Of a stretch of DNA of 38,781 bases, positions 7,867 through 17,036 are shown one piece after another; the first letter of the stretch is position 1; each line of letters begins with the position of its first letter. A program made the position numbers and the translations under genes. Where the stretch lies: NCBI GenBank assembly GCA_902572515.1, contig CACGGJ010000011.1, positions 1-38,781 on the forward strand, in the 5' to 3' direction. The stretch comes from an uncultured Pelagibacteraceae bacterium (GTDB taxonomy: Bacteria > Pseudomonadota > Alphaproteobacteria > Pelagibacterales > Pelagibacteraceae). The notes beneath the pieces are model-generated. The model was given only the letters and a program-made list of their open reading frames with translations. It did no database searches and had not been told where the DNA came from.

Positions 7867-8940
7867 ATGAGCAAAAAACCCTTAATTCTTGGAATAGAGT
7901 CTAGTTGTGATGAAACAGCAGCTTCTTTAATAACTGAAAATGAAGAAGGATACCCAGTAGTTTTATCCAACCTTGTTTCTAGCCAAGTGGAGGTTCATAA
8001 GGAGTTTGGTGGTGTAGTTCCTGAACTAGCAGCACGTTCACACATTGAAAAAATTGATTGGATTGTCAAAAAAGCTATTGATGAGAGTGGAAGAAAAATT
8101 GAAGAAATAGATGCAGTTGCTTCTACCGCTGGTCCTGGATTAATTGTTTGTTTATCAGTTGGGTTAAGTTTTGGTAAAGCTTTCGCAACAGCAACGAATA
8201 AACCTTTTATTGCTGTTAATCATTTAGAGGGACATGCTTTAAGTCCAAAACTAAATATAAATTTAAATTATCCATATTTACTTCTTTTAATTTCAGGTGG
8301 GCACTCACAATATTTAAGTGTTCAGAACCTTGGTAAATATAAAAGATTAGGAACAACTATTGATGATGCATTAGGTGAGGCCTTTGACAAAACAGCAAAA
8401 CTTTTAGGTATAGAGTTTCCAGGAGGACCTCAAATAGAAATTTTAGCTAAAAAAGGTGATCCAGAAAGGTATGATTTACCAAAACCAATTTTCAGCAAAG
8501 GAGGATGCAATCTTTCTTTCGCAGGTCTAAAAACCGCCGTATTGAAGATAAGCAAAACAATTAAATCAGAACAAGATAAATATGACCTTGCAGCATCTTT
8601 TCAAAAAACAATTGAGGAAATTTTATATAAAAAAACAAAGATTGCCTTTACTGAATTTGAAAAAATAAATGAATTAAATGAAAAAATTTTCGTTGTTGCT
8701 GGAGGGGTTGCGGCAAATAAAAAAATTAGGTCTATGTTAACTAATCTATGTGAAGAAAATAATTATAAAAGTATTTTTCCACCGATAGAGTTTTGTGGAG
8801 ATAATGCAGCAATGATTGCAATGGTTGGTTTGGAAAAATTTAAAATAAATCAATTTGATGATTTAGATTATCCAGCAAAACCTAGATGGCCTTTAGATGA
8901 GGATGCAGCTTTTCTCAAAGGTGCTGGAGTTCAATTGTAA
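7867..8940 (+). CDS. tsaD: tRNA N6-adenosine threonylcarbamoyltransferase TsaD
   Basis: 357 residues. TsaD (formerly Gcp/YgjD) transfers the threonylcarbamoyl group to A37 of ANN-decoding tRNAs, with TsaB and TsaE. The family opening LGIESSCDETAAS (8-20) is intact. The metal-binding histidines are His119 and His123 in NHLEGHALSP, and the late metal Asp is in FCGDNAAMIA. SGGHSQ and the GEAFDKTAKLLG block are also present. Length is normal for alphaproteobacteria. The start sits 54 bp from divergent hemC. The stop overlaps the next ATG by one base (TAATG). Confidence 0.98.
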   Translation: MSKKPLILGIESSCDETAASLITENEEGYPVVLSNLVSSQVEVHKEFGGVVPELAARSHIEKIDWIVKKAIDESGRKIEEIDAVASTAGPGLIVCLSVGLSFGKAFATATNKPFIAVNHLEGHALSPKLNINLNYPYLLLLISGGHSQYLSVQNLGKYKRLGTTIDDALGEAFDKTAKLLGIEFPGGPQIEILAKKGDPERYDLPKPIFSKGGCNLSFAGLKTAVLKISKTIKSEQDKYDLAASFQKTIEEILYKKTKIAFTEFEKINELNEKIFVVAGGVAANKKIRSMLTNLCEENNYKSIFPPIEFCGDNAAMIAMVGLEKFKINQFDDLDYPAKPRWPLDEDAAFLKGAGVQL

Positions 8941-9353
8941 TGAAATATTGGTTACTTAAATCTGAACCAGATGTTTGGTCAATTGACCAACAAAAAAAAA
9001 CTGGAATTAAAGGTGCACCTTGGGACGGTGTCAGAAATTATCAAGCTGCAAAAAATTTAAAAAGTATGAGTAAAGGAGATCTTTGTTTTTTTTATCATTC
9101 AAACATAGGAAAAGAGATAGTTGGAATAGTAAAAGTTATTAAAGAATCGTATATAGATAAAACAGACAAAACAGGGAGATTTGTTGCCGTTACTGTTCAA
9201 TTTAAGTCTAAATTTTCAAAGCCTATAACGCTCGAAAGTATTAAAAAAAATAAGGATTTAAGCCATTTAGCTCTGATAAAGCAAAGTAGGCTTTCTGTAA
9301 TGCCTGTTGATTATAAAAGCTGGAAAATTATAAATAACATGAGTAAAATTTAA
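8940..9353 (+). CDS. EVE domain-containing protein
   Basis: 137 residues covering one EVE domain, a PUA-like fold that in relatives binds modified bases in nucleic acid. Typical features: KYWLLKSEPDVWSI at the N-terminus, then GAPWDGVRNYQAAKNLKSM, which carries the aromatic/basic pocket region, then GDLCFFYHSN. The C-terminal SHLALIKQSRLSVMPV block is also conserved. The gene shares one base with the tsaD stop and lies 15 bp before acs, an arrangement common in alphaproteobacteria. Its biological role in this setting is not established. Confidence 0.93.
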   Translation: MKYWLLKSEPDVWSIDQQKKTGIKGAPWDGVRNYQAAKNLKSMSKGDLCFFYHSNIGKEIVGIVKVIKESYIDKTDKTGRFVAVTVQFKSKFSKPITLESIKKNKDLSHLALIKQSRLSVMPVDYKSWKIINNMSKI

Positions 9354-9368
9354 AAAAAAAATTGTCCT

Positions 9369-11465
9369 ATGCCAAAAAAAAAGAAGAAGAAAAGCAAGGT
9401 AAGAAAAAAAAAGTCTAAAGTTAGAAAAAAAACCTCAAAAAAGGTGAAGAGAAGATCTAAAGTTAGAAAAAGATCTTCAAAAAAAGCAAAAAAAAGAATT
9501 AAAGCAAAAAAAGAAAACGGAAATACACCTCCTGAAGTTGTTATTAAAACAAAACCAGAATGGGTTAAAAGTAGCTTAGCAAATAAAAGTAAATACCAAC
9601 AAAAATATTCTCAATCTATAAAAAGCAATGACGAATTTTGGAGAAAAGAGGGAAAAAGAATTACTTGGATAAAACCATATAAAAAAATTAAAGACGTAAA
9701 ATACAGTACAAAAGAAGTAAAAATTAAATGGTTTGAAGATGGTACTTTAAATGCTTCTGCAAATTGCATTGATAGACATTTAAAGGATAAAAAAGATAAA
9801 ACTGCTATTATTTGGGTTGGAGATGATCCAAAAGATAGTCAAAAAATTTCTTATAAACAACTTCATCAAAAAGTTTCTAAAGCAGCGAATGGTTTAAAAA
9901 AATTAGGAATTAAAAAAGGTGACCGTGTAACAATTTATTTAACTATGATACCAGAGTTAGCAATTTTAATGCTGGCCTGTGTGAGAATTGGTGCAGTTCA
10001 TTCAATTATTTTTGGAGGTTTTTCAGCAGATTCGATTTCCGGAAGAGTGAATGATTGTGAATCTGAATATATAATCACTGCTGATGAAGGAGTGCGGGGT
10101 GGAAAAACTATACCACTGAAATATACAGTTGATGAAGCTCTAATGAGTTGTCCAAATGTTAAGAAATGTATTGTTGTTAAACGAACAGGTAATTATATCA
10201 ACTGGGATCAAAATAGAGATGTTTGGTATCATGATTTAATTAAAGATGTTCCTAATCATTGTGAACCTGAAGAAATGAATGCTGAGGATCCTTTGTTTAT
10301 TTTATATACTTCGGGTTCAACAGGGAAACCTAAAGGAGTTCTTCATACTACTGGTGGTTATATGGTTTATGCATCAATGACTCATCAATATATTTTTAAC
10401 TACAAACCAAAAGATATTTATTGGTGTACTGCTGATATTGGCTGGGTAACTGGACATAGTTACATTATTTATGGACCACTTTCGAATGGTGCTACAACTA
10501 TCATGTTTGAAGGAATTCCAAATTATCCTGATAGTTCTAGATGGTGGCAAATAGTCGATAAATATAAAGTAAATACTTTTTATACAGCACCAACTGCAAT
10601 AAGAGCTTTAATGCGTGAAGGAGATAAACCAGTTAAGAAAACTTCTCGAAAATCACTTAAACTCTTAGGAACGGTGGGAGAACCAATAAATCCAGAGGCT
10701 TGGATGTGGTATTATAAAACTGTAGGTAATTCTAAATGCCCAATTGTAGATACATGGTGGCAGACAGAAACTGGAGGAATAATGATTGCTCCTCAAACAG
10801 GTGCCATTCCTTTAAAACCTGGATCTGCAACAAAACCTTTCTATGGAATTAAGCCAGTACTTGTTGATAAAAATGGTAAAGAAATTAAAGGAGCTGGTGA
10901 AGGAAGATTATGTATAGCTCAATCATGGCCCGGCCAAATGAGAACGGTATATGGAGATCATCAAAGATTTATTGATACTTATTTTTCTCAATTTAACGGA
11001 AAATATTTCACTGGTGATGGATGTCGAAGAGATAAAGATGGTTATTACTGGATCACTGGTCGTGTAGATGATGTAATTATTGTTTCAGGTCATAACCTGG
11101 GAACAGCTGAAATTGAAAGTGCTTTTGTTGCTCATCCAAAAGTAGCTGAAGCTGCTGTAGTTGGTTACCCTCACGATATAAAAGGTAATGGTTTATATTG
11201 TTATGTAACATTAAATGCAGGAGAAAACGAAACAGGCGAACTTGAAAGGGATCTTAAACTTTGGGTTAGAAAACAAATTGGACCTCTTGCAACCCCAGAT
11301 CTGATTCATTTTACACCAGGTCTTCCTAAAACAAGATCAGGAAAAATAATGAGAAGAATTCTAAGAAAGATTGCTGCCAATGAACATGGTCAATTAGGAG
11401 ATACAACTACTCTGGCAGATCCAAGTGTAGTTGATAGTTTGGTTGAAAATAGAAAAAATATTTAA
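9369..11465 (+). CDS. acs: Acetyl-CoA synthetase with lysine-rich N-terminal extension
   Basis: 698 residues. Acs makes acetyl-CoA from acetate, ATP and CoA via acetyl-AMP. The enzyme core is complete: phosphate loop [58 protein letters not shown], and the catalytic, acetylation-regulated Lys659 in [11 protein letters not shown]. It is about 45 residues longer than E. coli Acs (652) because residues 1-48 form a tail with 32 Lys/Arg, including a tandem 14-residue repeat. No ATG, GTG or TTG lies in frame between the tail and the conserved core, so the tail must be translated if the ATG at 9369 is used. A sodium:solute symporter (12221-14292) downstream probably supplies acetate. Confidence 0.96.
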   Translation: MPKKKKKKSKVRKKKSKVRKKTSKKVKRRSKVRKRSSKKAKKRIKAKKENGNTPPEVVIKTKPEWVKSSLANKSKYQQKYSQSIKSNDEFWRKEGKRITWIKPYKKIKDVKYSTKEVKIKWFEDGTLNASANCIDRHLKDKKDKTAIIWVGDDPKDSQKISYKQLHQKVSKAANGLKKLGIKKGDRVTIYLTMIPELAILMLACVRIGAVHSIIFGGFSADSISGRVNDCESEYIITADEGVRGGKTIPLKYTVDEALMSCPNVKKCIVVKRTGNYINWDQNRDVWYHDLIKDVPNHCEPEEMNAEDPLFILYTSGSTGKPKGVLHTTGGYMVYASMTHQYIFNYKPKDIYWCTADIGWVTGHSYIIYGPLSNGATTIMFEGIPNYPDSSRWWQIVDKYKVNTFYTAPTAIRALMREGDKPVKKTSRKSLKLLGTVGEPINPEAWMWYYKTVGNSKCPIVDTWWQTETGGIMIAPQTGAIPLKPGSATKPFYGIKPVLVDKNGKEIKGAGEGRLCIAQSWPGQMRTVYGDHQRFIDTYFSQFNGKYFTGDGCRRDKDGYYWITGRVDDVIIVSGHNLGTAEIESAFVAHPKVAEAAVVGYPHDIKGNGLYCYVTLNAGENETGELERDLKLWVRKQIGPLATPDLIHFTPGLPKTRSGKIMRRILRKIAANEHGQLGDTTTLADPSVVDSLVENRKNI
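9414..9497 (+). repeat. Two 42-bp tandem units coding the Lys/Arg tail of Acs
   Basis: Two in-frame units of 42 bp encode [14 protein letters not shown] (residues 16-29) and [14 protein letters not shown] (30-43). Both DNA units begin TCTAAAGTTAGAAAAA (9414 and 9456). A partial third copy, SKVRKKK, precedes them at residues 9-15. The pattern points to growth of the tail by tandem duplication. Confidence 0.85.
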
Positions 11466-12085
11466 AACTGAATTAAATCTTTAAACTCTTGTTTAACAAC
11501 ATCCCATTTTAAAATCATCGAATTTAAAACAATCTTTCGATCTAAAATTTTTAATTCATCTGCAATCGGAGCCCATTTATATAAAGAGAGTGCACTAGGA
11601 TTAAAAGGTAAATCCTGATAATAAACATCCCAATTTATTTTATCCAATCTTTCATCAAAACTTTTCCTGGCTTCATCAATAATATTTAATGGCATCTTAT
11701 TAGAAATTTCATCATCTAAAATTTTATTAAAAATTTCGTTAGCTTTGTGAATATCCTGATAATTGAAATTTACTTTCAAATAGGAAAAAGTAAAAAAAGT
11801 TAAATCTTGTAATGCAACTGAGTAAATATTCCATTTAGCAAGATTTACTGATGACATAAATTCATCATTATCAAAATGAAGAACGTATCTTGTTCCCATT
11901 CTAGTTTTTAGATAATTATATAAAGTAACTTGAGTAGCCCATGCAGATTTAGTTTGAATAAACTGCTCTAATTCATCTAAAGTTTTTATTTTTTTCTTTG
12001 GAATAAACGCCTTAAACATAGCGAATAAATATGTTTTAAAATCATCAAGTTTTATGTCTCTCCAAGTTAATTTATATTTTCCCAT
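11462..12085 (-). CDS. Conserved hypothetical protein between acs and the symporter
   Basis: 207 residues from the ATG at 12085 ([15 protein letters not shown]). The frame stays open to a TTG at 12106 that would add seven residues, but the ATG is preferred. The protein is soluble-looking and rich in aromatic and charged residues ([25 protein letters not shown] at about 68-92), with no signal peptide, membrane segment or nucleotide-binding motif that I can see. I do not recognise the family. It is flanked by acs (tail-to-tail, 4 bp overlap) and the symporter (divergent, 135 bp between starts), a placement that hints at acetate metabolism but does not prove it. Confidence 0.7.
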   Translation of the reverse strand: MGKYKLTWRDIKLDDFKTYLFAMFKAFIPKKKIKTLDELEQFIQTKSAWATQVTLYNYLKTRMGTRYVLHFDNDEFMSSVNLAKWNIYSVALQDLTFFTFSYLKVNFNYQDIHKANEIFNKILDDEISNKMPLNIIDEARKSFDERLDKINWDVYYQDLPFNPSALSLYKWAPIADELKILDRKIVLNSMILKWDVVKQEFKDLIQF

Positions 12086-12208
12086 GTAAATCTGTAAGTG
12101 CGCCAATTATATCTTAAAAAAGTAAGTAAATAAGTACCTAATATGATCAATTTTTAGGGTTTTCAAAGCTCTCATAATGGTTATGGTTTTACCCAGTTAT
12201 AACTAAAA

Positions 12209-12215
12209 AGAGAGG
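12209..12215 (+). promoter_or_regulatory. Strong Shine-Dalgarno site of the symporter operon
   Basis: AGAGAGG lies 5 nt before the ATG at 12221, one of the clearer ribosome-binding sites in a window where most starts lack one. The 135-bp leader upstream also has a short imperfect inverted repeat (GTTATGG at about 12180-12186 and CC...ATAAC to 12203). A -10-like TATAAC is at 12198-12203 without a matching -35. Confidence 0.5.
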
Positions 12216-12220
12216 TATAA

Positions 12221-12481
12221 ATGTCAAATCAACAAAAACACTGGGAAAAAACCAGGTCATTGTTATTTATAACATTGGCAATTTGGTTTGTTTTCTCAAT
12301 TGGCATCTTTCTCTTTGGAGCTGAAATGAACGAGGTCACAGGACCTTTCGGTTATCCATGGACATATTGGTTTACGTGTCAGGGATCTCTTGGTGCTTTC
12401 GTAATCCTAATTTTCTGGTTTGCGAACAGACAAGAAAAAATCGATGAAGAGTTCGGCTTTAGCGAAAGAGAGGACGAATAA
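12221..12481 (+). CDS. DUF4212 small subunit of a sodium:solute symporter
   Basis: 86 residues. DUF4212 (sodium symporter small subunit family) proteins are two-helix membrane subunits encoded next to a VC_2705-type solute:sodium symporter. Here there is a basic N-terminal segment (QQKHWEKTRS), a first helix (about 14-34), the conserved GPFGYPWTYWFTCQGSLG link (about 43-60), a second helix and an acidic tail. The stop overlaps the large subunit's ATG by one base (TAATG), so the two are translationally coupled and probably form one transporter. DNA composition is less AT-biased than the neighbours, as in the large subunit. Confidence 0.93.
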   Translation: MSNQQKHWEKTRSLLFITLAIWFVFSIGIFLFGAEMNEVTGPFGYPWTYWFTCQGSLGAFVILIFWFANRQEKIDEEFGFSEREDE

Positions 12482-14292
12482 TGAAAGGTAATTTCATAGA
12501 TAATTTGCCTAAGGTTTATGGAATCTATACTGGAGGATTTATAGGTTTCATAATCATCATGGCAATTGCTGAACAGATGGGTATGACAGCTAAAGCGATC
12601 GGTATCGCTTTTGTTGCATTTACTGTATTCATCTATGCATTAATCGGTTGGCTATCAAGAACAGCCCAAGCAGATGCATATTACGTAGCTGGTAGGCAGG
12701 TACCAACAGTCTTCAACGGAATGGCGACAGCAGCAGACTGGATGTCTGGTGCTTCATTCGTTGCTATGGCGGGTGGTATTTACTTTAAAGGTTACGGCTA
12801 TATGGCTCTACTTGTAGGTTGGACTGGTGGTTACGTGCTTGTTGCATCTTTATTAGCACCATACTTAAGAAAATTTGGCTGTTATACAGTTCCAGATTTT
12901 ATAGGTACTAGATACGGTGGTAATTTAGCTAGATTTAGCGCAGTTGTAGTTTTAACTGTTGCTTCATTTACTTATGTGACTGCACAAATTAACGCTACGG
13001 GTACTATTGCATCTGTTGCACTTGATATCCCATTCCAATACGCAGTTTATGTTGGACTAATAAGTATTTTATTATGTTCAATGTTAGGTGGTATGAGAGG
13101 GGTAACTTGGACACAGGTTGCACAATATATTGTACTAATTATAGCTTACCTACTTCCAGTATTCTGGATCAGTAACAAAATGGGTGCGGGTTTCTTCCCT
13201 CACTTTATGTTAGCTGACGAGGTAGCTAGAATTGGTGAATTAGAACAACAGTTTGGTTTTGTTAAAAACGCAGCTGCTGATCTAAAATCAGTACCTAAAG
13301 GCTTAGCAGGAATAACTAAAGCTCACTCTGCAGTGAACGCTACACCTTGGGCATTTATTTCATTAGCATTAGCGATGATGATGGGAACAGCTTCATTACC
13401 GCACGTGATGATGAGATACTTTACTACTCCAAGTGTAAAAGCAGCTAGAAAATCAGTAGGTTGGTCATTATTCTTTATTTTCCTACTTTATTCTTCTGCT
13501 CCAATGTTAGCTACATTATCTAAGTTATCATTGATCGACCCGAATTTACCAACTGGTATTATCGGTAAGACATTTGCAGAAGTGGAAGCGATAGATTGGT
13601 ACCAAAACTGGAACCAAGCAAACCTAATGTTTATCAGCGACTTTAACGGAAATGGAACTCTTGAATTAAATGAGTTCTTCATGGGTGGTAAAGCCGTTGT
13701 ATTAGCAACACCAGAGATAGCTGGATTACCTTATGTAATTTCAGGTCTAGTTGCTGCAGGAGGTATGGCAGCTGCCATGTCTACTGCTGATGGTTTGATT
13801 CTAGCAATTGCAAACGCTATATCACATGATGTTTACTATAAGATCATTGATCCAAAAGCGGAAACTGCAAAACGACTTCTTGTTGCAAGGGTATTACTTG
13901 TAGTAATTGGTTTTGCTGGAGCAACTATTGCCGCAATGGAGATTCAAGGAATCTTAGGTTCGGTTATCTGGGCATTTGACTTTGCGATGTCTGGATTGTT
14001 CTTCCCACTTGTACTTGGTGTATGGTGGAAGAGAGCTAACAGACAAGGTGCGATTGCTGGTATGCTAGGAGGTCTAGCTGCTGGTACTTGGTACTTAGTT
14101 TGGGTGCGAACTGGTGGAAGTGGATTCCTAGGAATTACACAGTTAACATTTGGTATCTTCGGATCAGCTGTTAGTTTAGTTTTAATGGTGGTAGTTAGTT
14201 TGATGACTACAGAACCAGATAAAGCTACACAAAAAATGGTTGATGATGTGCGTGTTCCAAGTGGTAAAACAATCCTTGGTAAATCACACTAA
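12481..14292 (+). CDS. Sodium:solute symporter large subunit (VC_2705/ActP-like, likely acetate)
   Basis: 603 residues, about 13 membrane segments of the SSS family. Family blocks include YYVAGRQVPTVFNGMATAADWMSGASF (68-94), TVPDFIGTRYGG (136-147), MGTASLPHVMMRYFTTPS (301-318) and ISGLVAAGGMAAAMSTADGLIL (420-441). Relatives of ActP take up acetate, propionate or pyruvate with Na+; acs nearby makes acetate the best guess. A loop at residues 387-398 (DFNGNGTLELNE) fits an EF-hand calcium loop. The gene uses more C/G-ending codons (TTC, ATC, GGC) than its neighbours, suggesting high expression. It is followed by an intrinsic terminator. Confidence 0.93.
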   Translation: MKGNFIDNLPKVYGIYTGGFIGFIIIMAIAEQMGMTAKAIGIAFVAFTVFIYALIGWLSRTAQADAYYVAGRQVPTVFNGMATAADWMSGASFVAMAGGIYFKGYGYMALLVGWTGGYVLVASLLAPYLRKFGCYTVPDFIGTRYGGNLARFSAVVVLTVASFTYVTAQINATGTIASVALDIPFQYAVYVGLISILLCSMLGGMRGVTWTQVAQYIVLIIAYLLPVFWISNKMGAGFFPHFMLADEVARIGELEQQFGFVKNAAADLKSVPKGLAGITKAHSAVNATPWAFISLALAMMMGTASLPHVMMRYFTTPSVKAARKSVGWSLFFIFLLYSSAPMLATLSKLSLIDPNLPTGIIGKTFAEVEAIDWYQNWNQANLMFISDFNGNGTLELNEFFMGGKAVVLATPEIAGLPYVISGLVAAGGMAAAMSTADGLILAIANAISHDVYYKIIDPKAETAKRLLVARVLLVVIGFAGATIAAMEIQGILGSVIWAFDFAMSGLFFPLVLGVWWKRANRQGAIAGMLGGLAAGTWYLVWVRTGGSGFLGITQLTFGIFGSAVSLVLMVVVSLMTTEPDKATQKMVDDVRVPSGKTILGKSH

Positions 14293-14303
14293 ATAATCTT
14301 TTT

Positions 14304-14336
14304 AAAGGGGCGATTAATTTCGCCCCTTTTATTTCA
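14304..14336 (+). terminator. Rho-independent terminator after the symporter operon
   Basis: A perfect 9-bp stem AAAGGGGCG (14304-14312) / CGCCCCTTT (14321-14329) encloses the 8-nt loop ATTAATTT and runs into a T-rich tail (TTTATTTC). It lies 12 bp past the symporter stop. It is the only convincing intrinsic terminator in the window. Confidence 0.92.
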
Positions 14337-14361
14337 TTACATTTTCCAATATAAATTTTGA

Positions 14362-14712
14362 ATGTCAGCAAATTTTCATCCTTTAATATATTTTGTAGAT
14401 TATTTGCTTGGGATTATAATGTGGACTCTTATCGGAAGAGTAGCGATGAATATTTTTCAAAGAGAAGACTCACAGTTTTTTTTCATGAGAGTATTCGTAA
14501 AATATACAAATCCATTGATTAAGTTATTTAAACCAATAACACCCTCATTTATTATTGGGCCACTGGTGCCTTTATACGTTGCTTGGTTTTTCTACATGAT
14601 TAGATTTTATCTAATGCCTTGGATCTTAGGCTATTCAGTGATGGGAATGTTGTCATTTCCTCTAGAGAGTGAGATTTCTAGACAAATTTATCAATTTTTT
14701 AATTCATTTTAA
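14362..14712 (+). CDS. Small membrane protein with YggT-like layout
   Basis: 116 residues with hydrophobic stretches at about 9-28, 64-88 and 90-100. The middle block YTNPLIKLFKPITPSFIIGPLVPLYVAWFFYMIRFYLMP resembles in layout the YggT link (TEPLL, a Pro-rich turn, then a long helix), but identity by eye is weak, so I do not assign the family firmly. It starts 26 bp after the symporter terminator and is followed 34 bp later by rpe on the same strand. Function unknown. Confidence 0.6.
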   Translation: MSANFHPLIYFVDYLLGIIMWTLIGRVAMNIFQREDSQFFFMRVFVKYTNPLIKLFKPITPSFIIGPLVPLYVAWFFYMIRFYLMPWILGYSVMGMLSFPLESEISRQIYQFFNSF

Positions 14713-14746
14713 TTTTTAAAATTGATACTAGTTAACCTAGCAATCA

Positions 14747-15406
14747 ATGAAAAATATACAAATCTCACCATCAATTTTATCAGCTGACTTTAGTCAATTA
14801 GGTTCAGAAATTAAAAAACTCGAAGATGGTGGAGCTGATATGATTCATGTGGATGTTATGGACGGTCATTTTGTTCCTAATTTAACAATAGGACCACCTG
14901 TAATTAAAGCCCTTCGAAAACACTGTTCATTAAAATTTGATGTTCATTTAATGATTTCACCAGTACATAAATACATAGATGCTTACGCTGATGCTGGAGC
15001 AGATATAATTACTATTCACCCTGAAGCTACTGATAATTTAGAAAATTCAATTAAAAAAATAAAAGAAAAAAATAAAAAAGTTGGAGTTTCTCTTAATCCT
15101 AAATCTAAAATTGATTTGATTTTAGATTTATTAGATCAAATAGATTTAGTATTAATTATGAGTGTAAATCCTGGATTTGGAGGTCAAAAATTTATGCCAG
15201 AAGTTTTAGATAAAATCAAAGATCTAAAGAAAATAAAAGAACAAAAAAAGATAGATTTTGACATAGAAATTGATGGTGGGATCAATTTTGATAATTGCAA
15301 AAGTGCTATTGACGCTGGTGCAAACATTCTTGTTTCAGGTACTACAGTATTCAAAAGTAATGGTGGAGATATAAAGAAAAATATTAATTTATTAAAATTA
15401 AAATAA
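14747..15406 (+). CDS. rpe: Ribulose-phosphate 3-epimerase
   Basis: 219 residues, standard length. Rpe interconverts ribulose 5-phosphate and xylulose 5-phosphate in the pentose phosphate pathway. The TIM-barrel signatures are all present: ISPSILSADF, metal/catalytic HVDVMDG with His35 and Asp37, FDVHLM with His67, MSVNPGFGGQKF (138-149), and the second catalytic Asp176 in DGGI. The phosphate-binding segment ends with SGTTVF. It is followed after 4 bp by the heparinase-like gene and then purH, an order that recurs in alphaproteobacteria. Confidence 0.97.
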   Translation: MKNIQISPSILSADFSQLGSEIKKLEDGGADMIHVDVMDGHFVPNLTIGPPVIKALRKHCSLKFDVHLMISPVHKYIDAYADAGADIITIHPEATDNLENSIKKIKEKNKKVGVSLNPKSKIDLILDLLDQIDLVLIMSVNPGFGGQKFMPEVLDKIKDLKKIKEQKKIDFDIEIDGGINFDNCKSAIDAGANILVSGTTVFKSNGGDIKKNINLLKLK

Positions 15407-15410
15407 GTTA

Positions 15411-17036
15411 ATGATTAATACAAATTCCTTAGGCATTTTAGGTCAATTTTATTTTAATATAAAAGAAAGTTTTAAATCAATTTATCAAAATTCAAATTTT
15501 TACGAACAAAAAATATCAAAAACTTTTGAAAATAGTTTTGAATACAAACCTAGTCCTCATTTACTTTCATCTATAATTAAATACCAAAATAAAAAATATA
15601 AAATTGAAGATTTTGCTATCGAGTCAATTTGGCAAAACAAATTAAGTCCTAAAGATTATGAAAAATTAAATAATTTTTTTTGGTTTTTCAGCTTAGATTT
15701 AAAATCCTCCAAAAAAACTACACAAACAGTTATAAAAAATTGGATTTCAAATAACACTAAATATCAAAAAAGAAGTTGGGAATTTGATTTAACAGCAAAA
15801 AGAATTATTTCATGGTTATCAAATCATCAACTAACGTATGAAGGTGGTGATCAAGAATACAGAACTACTTTTGATCACATGATACAGAAGCAAACTAATC
15901 ATTTATTAAATGAAATAAAAAATCCAAAAGAAGTAGAAAATAAGATGGTTGGATGTGCTGCAATAATTTTGACTGGCTTAGCTTATAAGAATGAAAGACA
16001 ATATCTTACTTACGGATTAAATTTATTAAAAAATATAATTAAATCCTCAATCGACAATCAGGGTTTTACAAAATCAAGAAATATCAGACAATTAATATTT
16101 TATTTAAAATATTTTATAATAATTAGAGAGTGGTTTAAAGAATCTCAGAGTTTGATCCCTGAATATATTGATGAAACTATTTACTATTTGGGCTCAAGTT
16201 ACGCTTTCATTTGGCAAAATGTTAAACAAGATATTTTTTTTAATGGTAACTATTCTTCTGATAATTATGAATTTGATCAATACTTGAAAAGGTTTGGTTA
16301 CACTTTTAAAAATCAAATTAATGAACTAGGAGGTTATGCAATACTTAAAAATAAAAAAATAATTCTTGCTGCTGATATTGGATCTAGCCCTAACAAAATA
16401 TTTTCTAACGACTATCAAGCAGGAGCTTTATCATTTGAAATATTTTCTAATGATAAAAAATTAATTTCTAATGCTGGTTACTATTCAGATAAAAATAATA
16501 AATTTAATAAATTGTCAAGAAGTACAGCTTTACATTGTGCTTTAAGCATTGAGGATTTTTCCTCTTGTAATTTTATTAAGTATCAAAAAAATTTGATTGT
16601 TGATAAGGGTCTGAAAGTATCAAAAAAAAATGTAGTTTTTGAAAATAATTATTGGAAAATATCAGGTACACATGATGGATATTTAACTAAATTTGGAACT
16701 ATTTATGAAAGAGAGATTGAGTTCTACCCAGAACAAATGAAATTTATTGGCTATGATAAGTTATTAAGAAAAAATCCAAGTAAAGAAATTAAATTTGATA
16801 TTAGATTTCATCTTGATCCAAACTCAAAAGTAATGAAAACACAAGATAACAAATCAATACTAATTGAATTAGATGAGGAAGGTTGGAAATTTAGTTGTGA
16901 TAACTTTGATATTAATATTGATAATGGTTTATATTTCGGTAATAAAAATTCATATAAAGAAAACCAAAATATTTTTATCTCAGGTATGAATAATGAAAAA
17001 GAACAGATAATAAAGTGGGAGATAAATAAATTATAA
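15411..17036 (+). CDS. Heparinase II/III-like family protein
   Basis: 541 residues. The N-terminal half is an alpha-helical toroid-like region (for example RSWEFDLTAKRIISWLSNHQ at about 120-140). The C-terminal half is the beta-rich heparinase II/III-like domain, with EFDQYLKRFGYTFKNQINELGGYAILKNKKIILAADIGS marking its start. Family members are polysaccharide lyases or degenerate relatives; in alphaproteobacteria the copy between rpe and purH has no proven substrate. I see no clear signal peptide. The gene is extremely AT-rich. Its stop shares one base with the purH start (TAATG). Confidence 0.85.
   Translation: MINTNSLGILGQFYFNIKESFKSIYQNSNFYEQKISKTFENSFEYKPSPHLLSSIIKYQNKKYKIEDFAIESIWQNKLSPKDYEKLNNFFWFFSLDLKSSKKTTQTVIKNWISNNTKYQKRSWEFDLTAKRIISWLSNHQLTYEGGDQEYRTTFDHMIQKQTNHLLNEIKNPKEVENKMVGCAAIILTGLAYKNERQYLTYGLNLLKNIIKSSIDNQGFTKSRNIRQLIFYLKYFIIIREWFKESQSLIPEYIDETIYYLGSSYAFIWQNVKQDIFFNGNYSSDNYEFDQYLKRFGYTFKNQINELGGYAILKNKKIILAADIGSSPNKIFSNDYQAGALSFEIFSNDKKLISNAGYYSDKNNKFNKLSRSTALHCALSIEDFSSCNFIKYQKNLIVDKGLKVSKKNVVFENNYWKISGTHDGYLTKFGTIYEREIEFYPEQMKFIGYDKLLRKNPSKEIKFDIRFHLDPNSKVMKTQDNKSILIELDEEGWKFSCDNFDINIDNGLYFGNKNSYKENQNIFISGMNNEKEQIIKWEINKL

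Noticed and set aside
12086-12106. TTG start giving seven more residues for the unknown protein after acs
   Set aside because: An in-frame ATG at 12085 is available and no ribosome site favours the TTG. Not fully excluded.
12086-12220. Riboswitch in the symporter leader
   Set aside because: The leader is about 135 bp and has only a short imperfect hairpin. It does not resemble a riboswitch class I can recognise.
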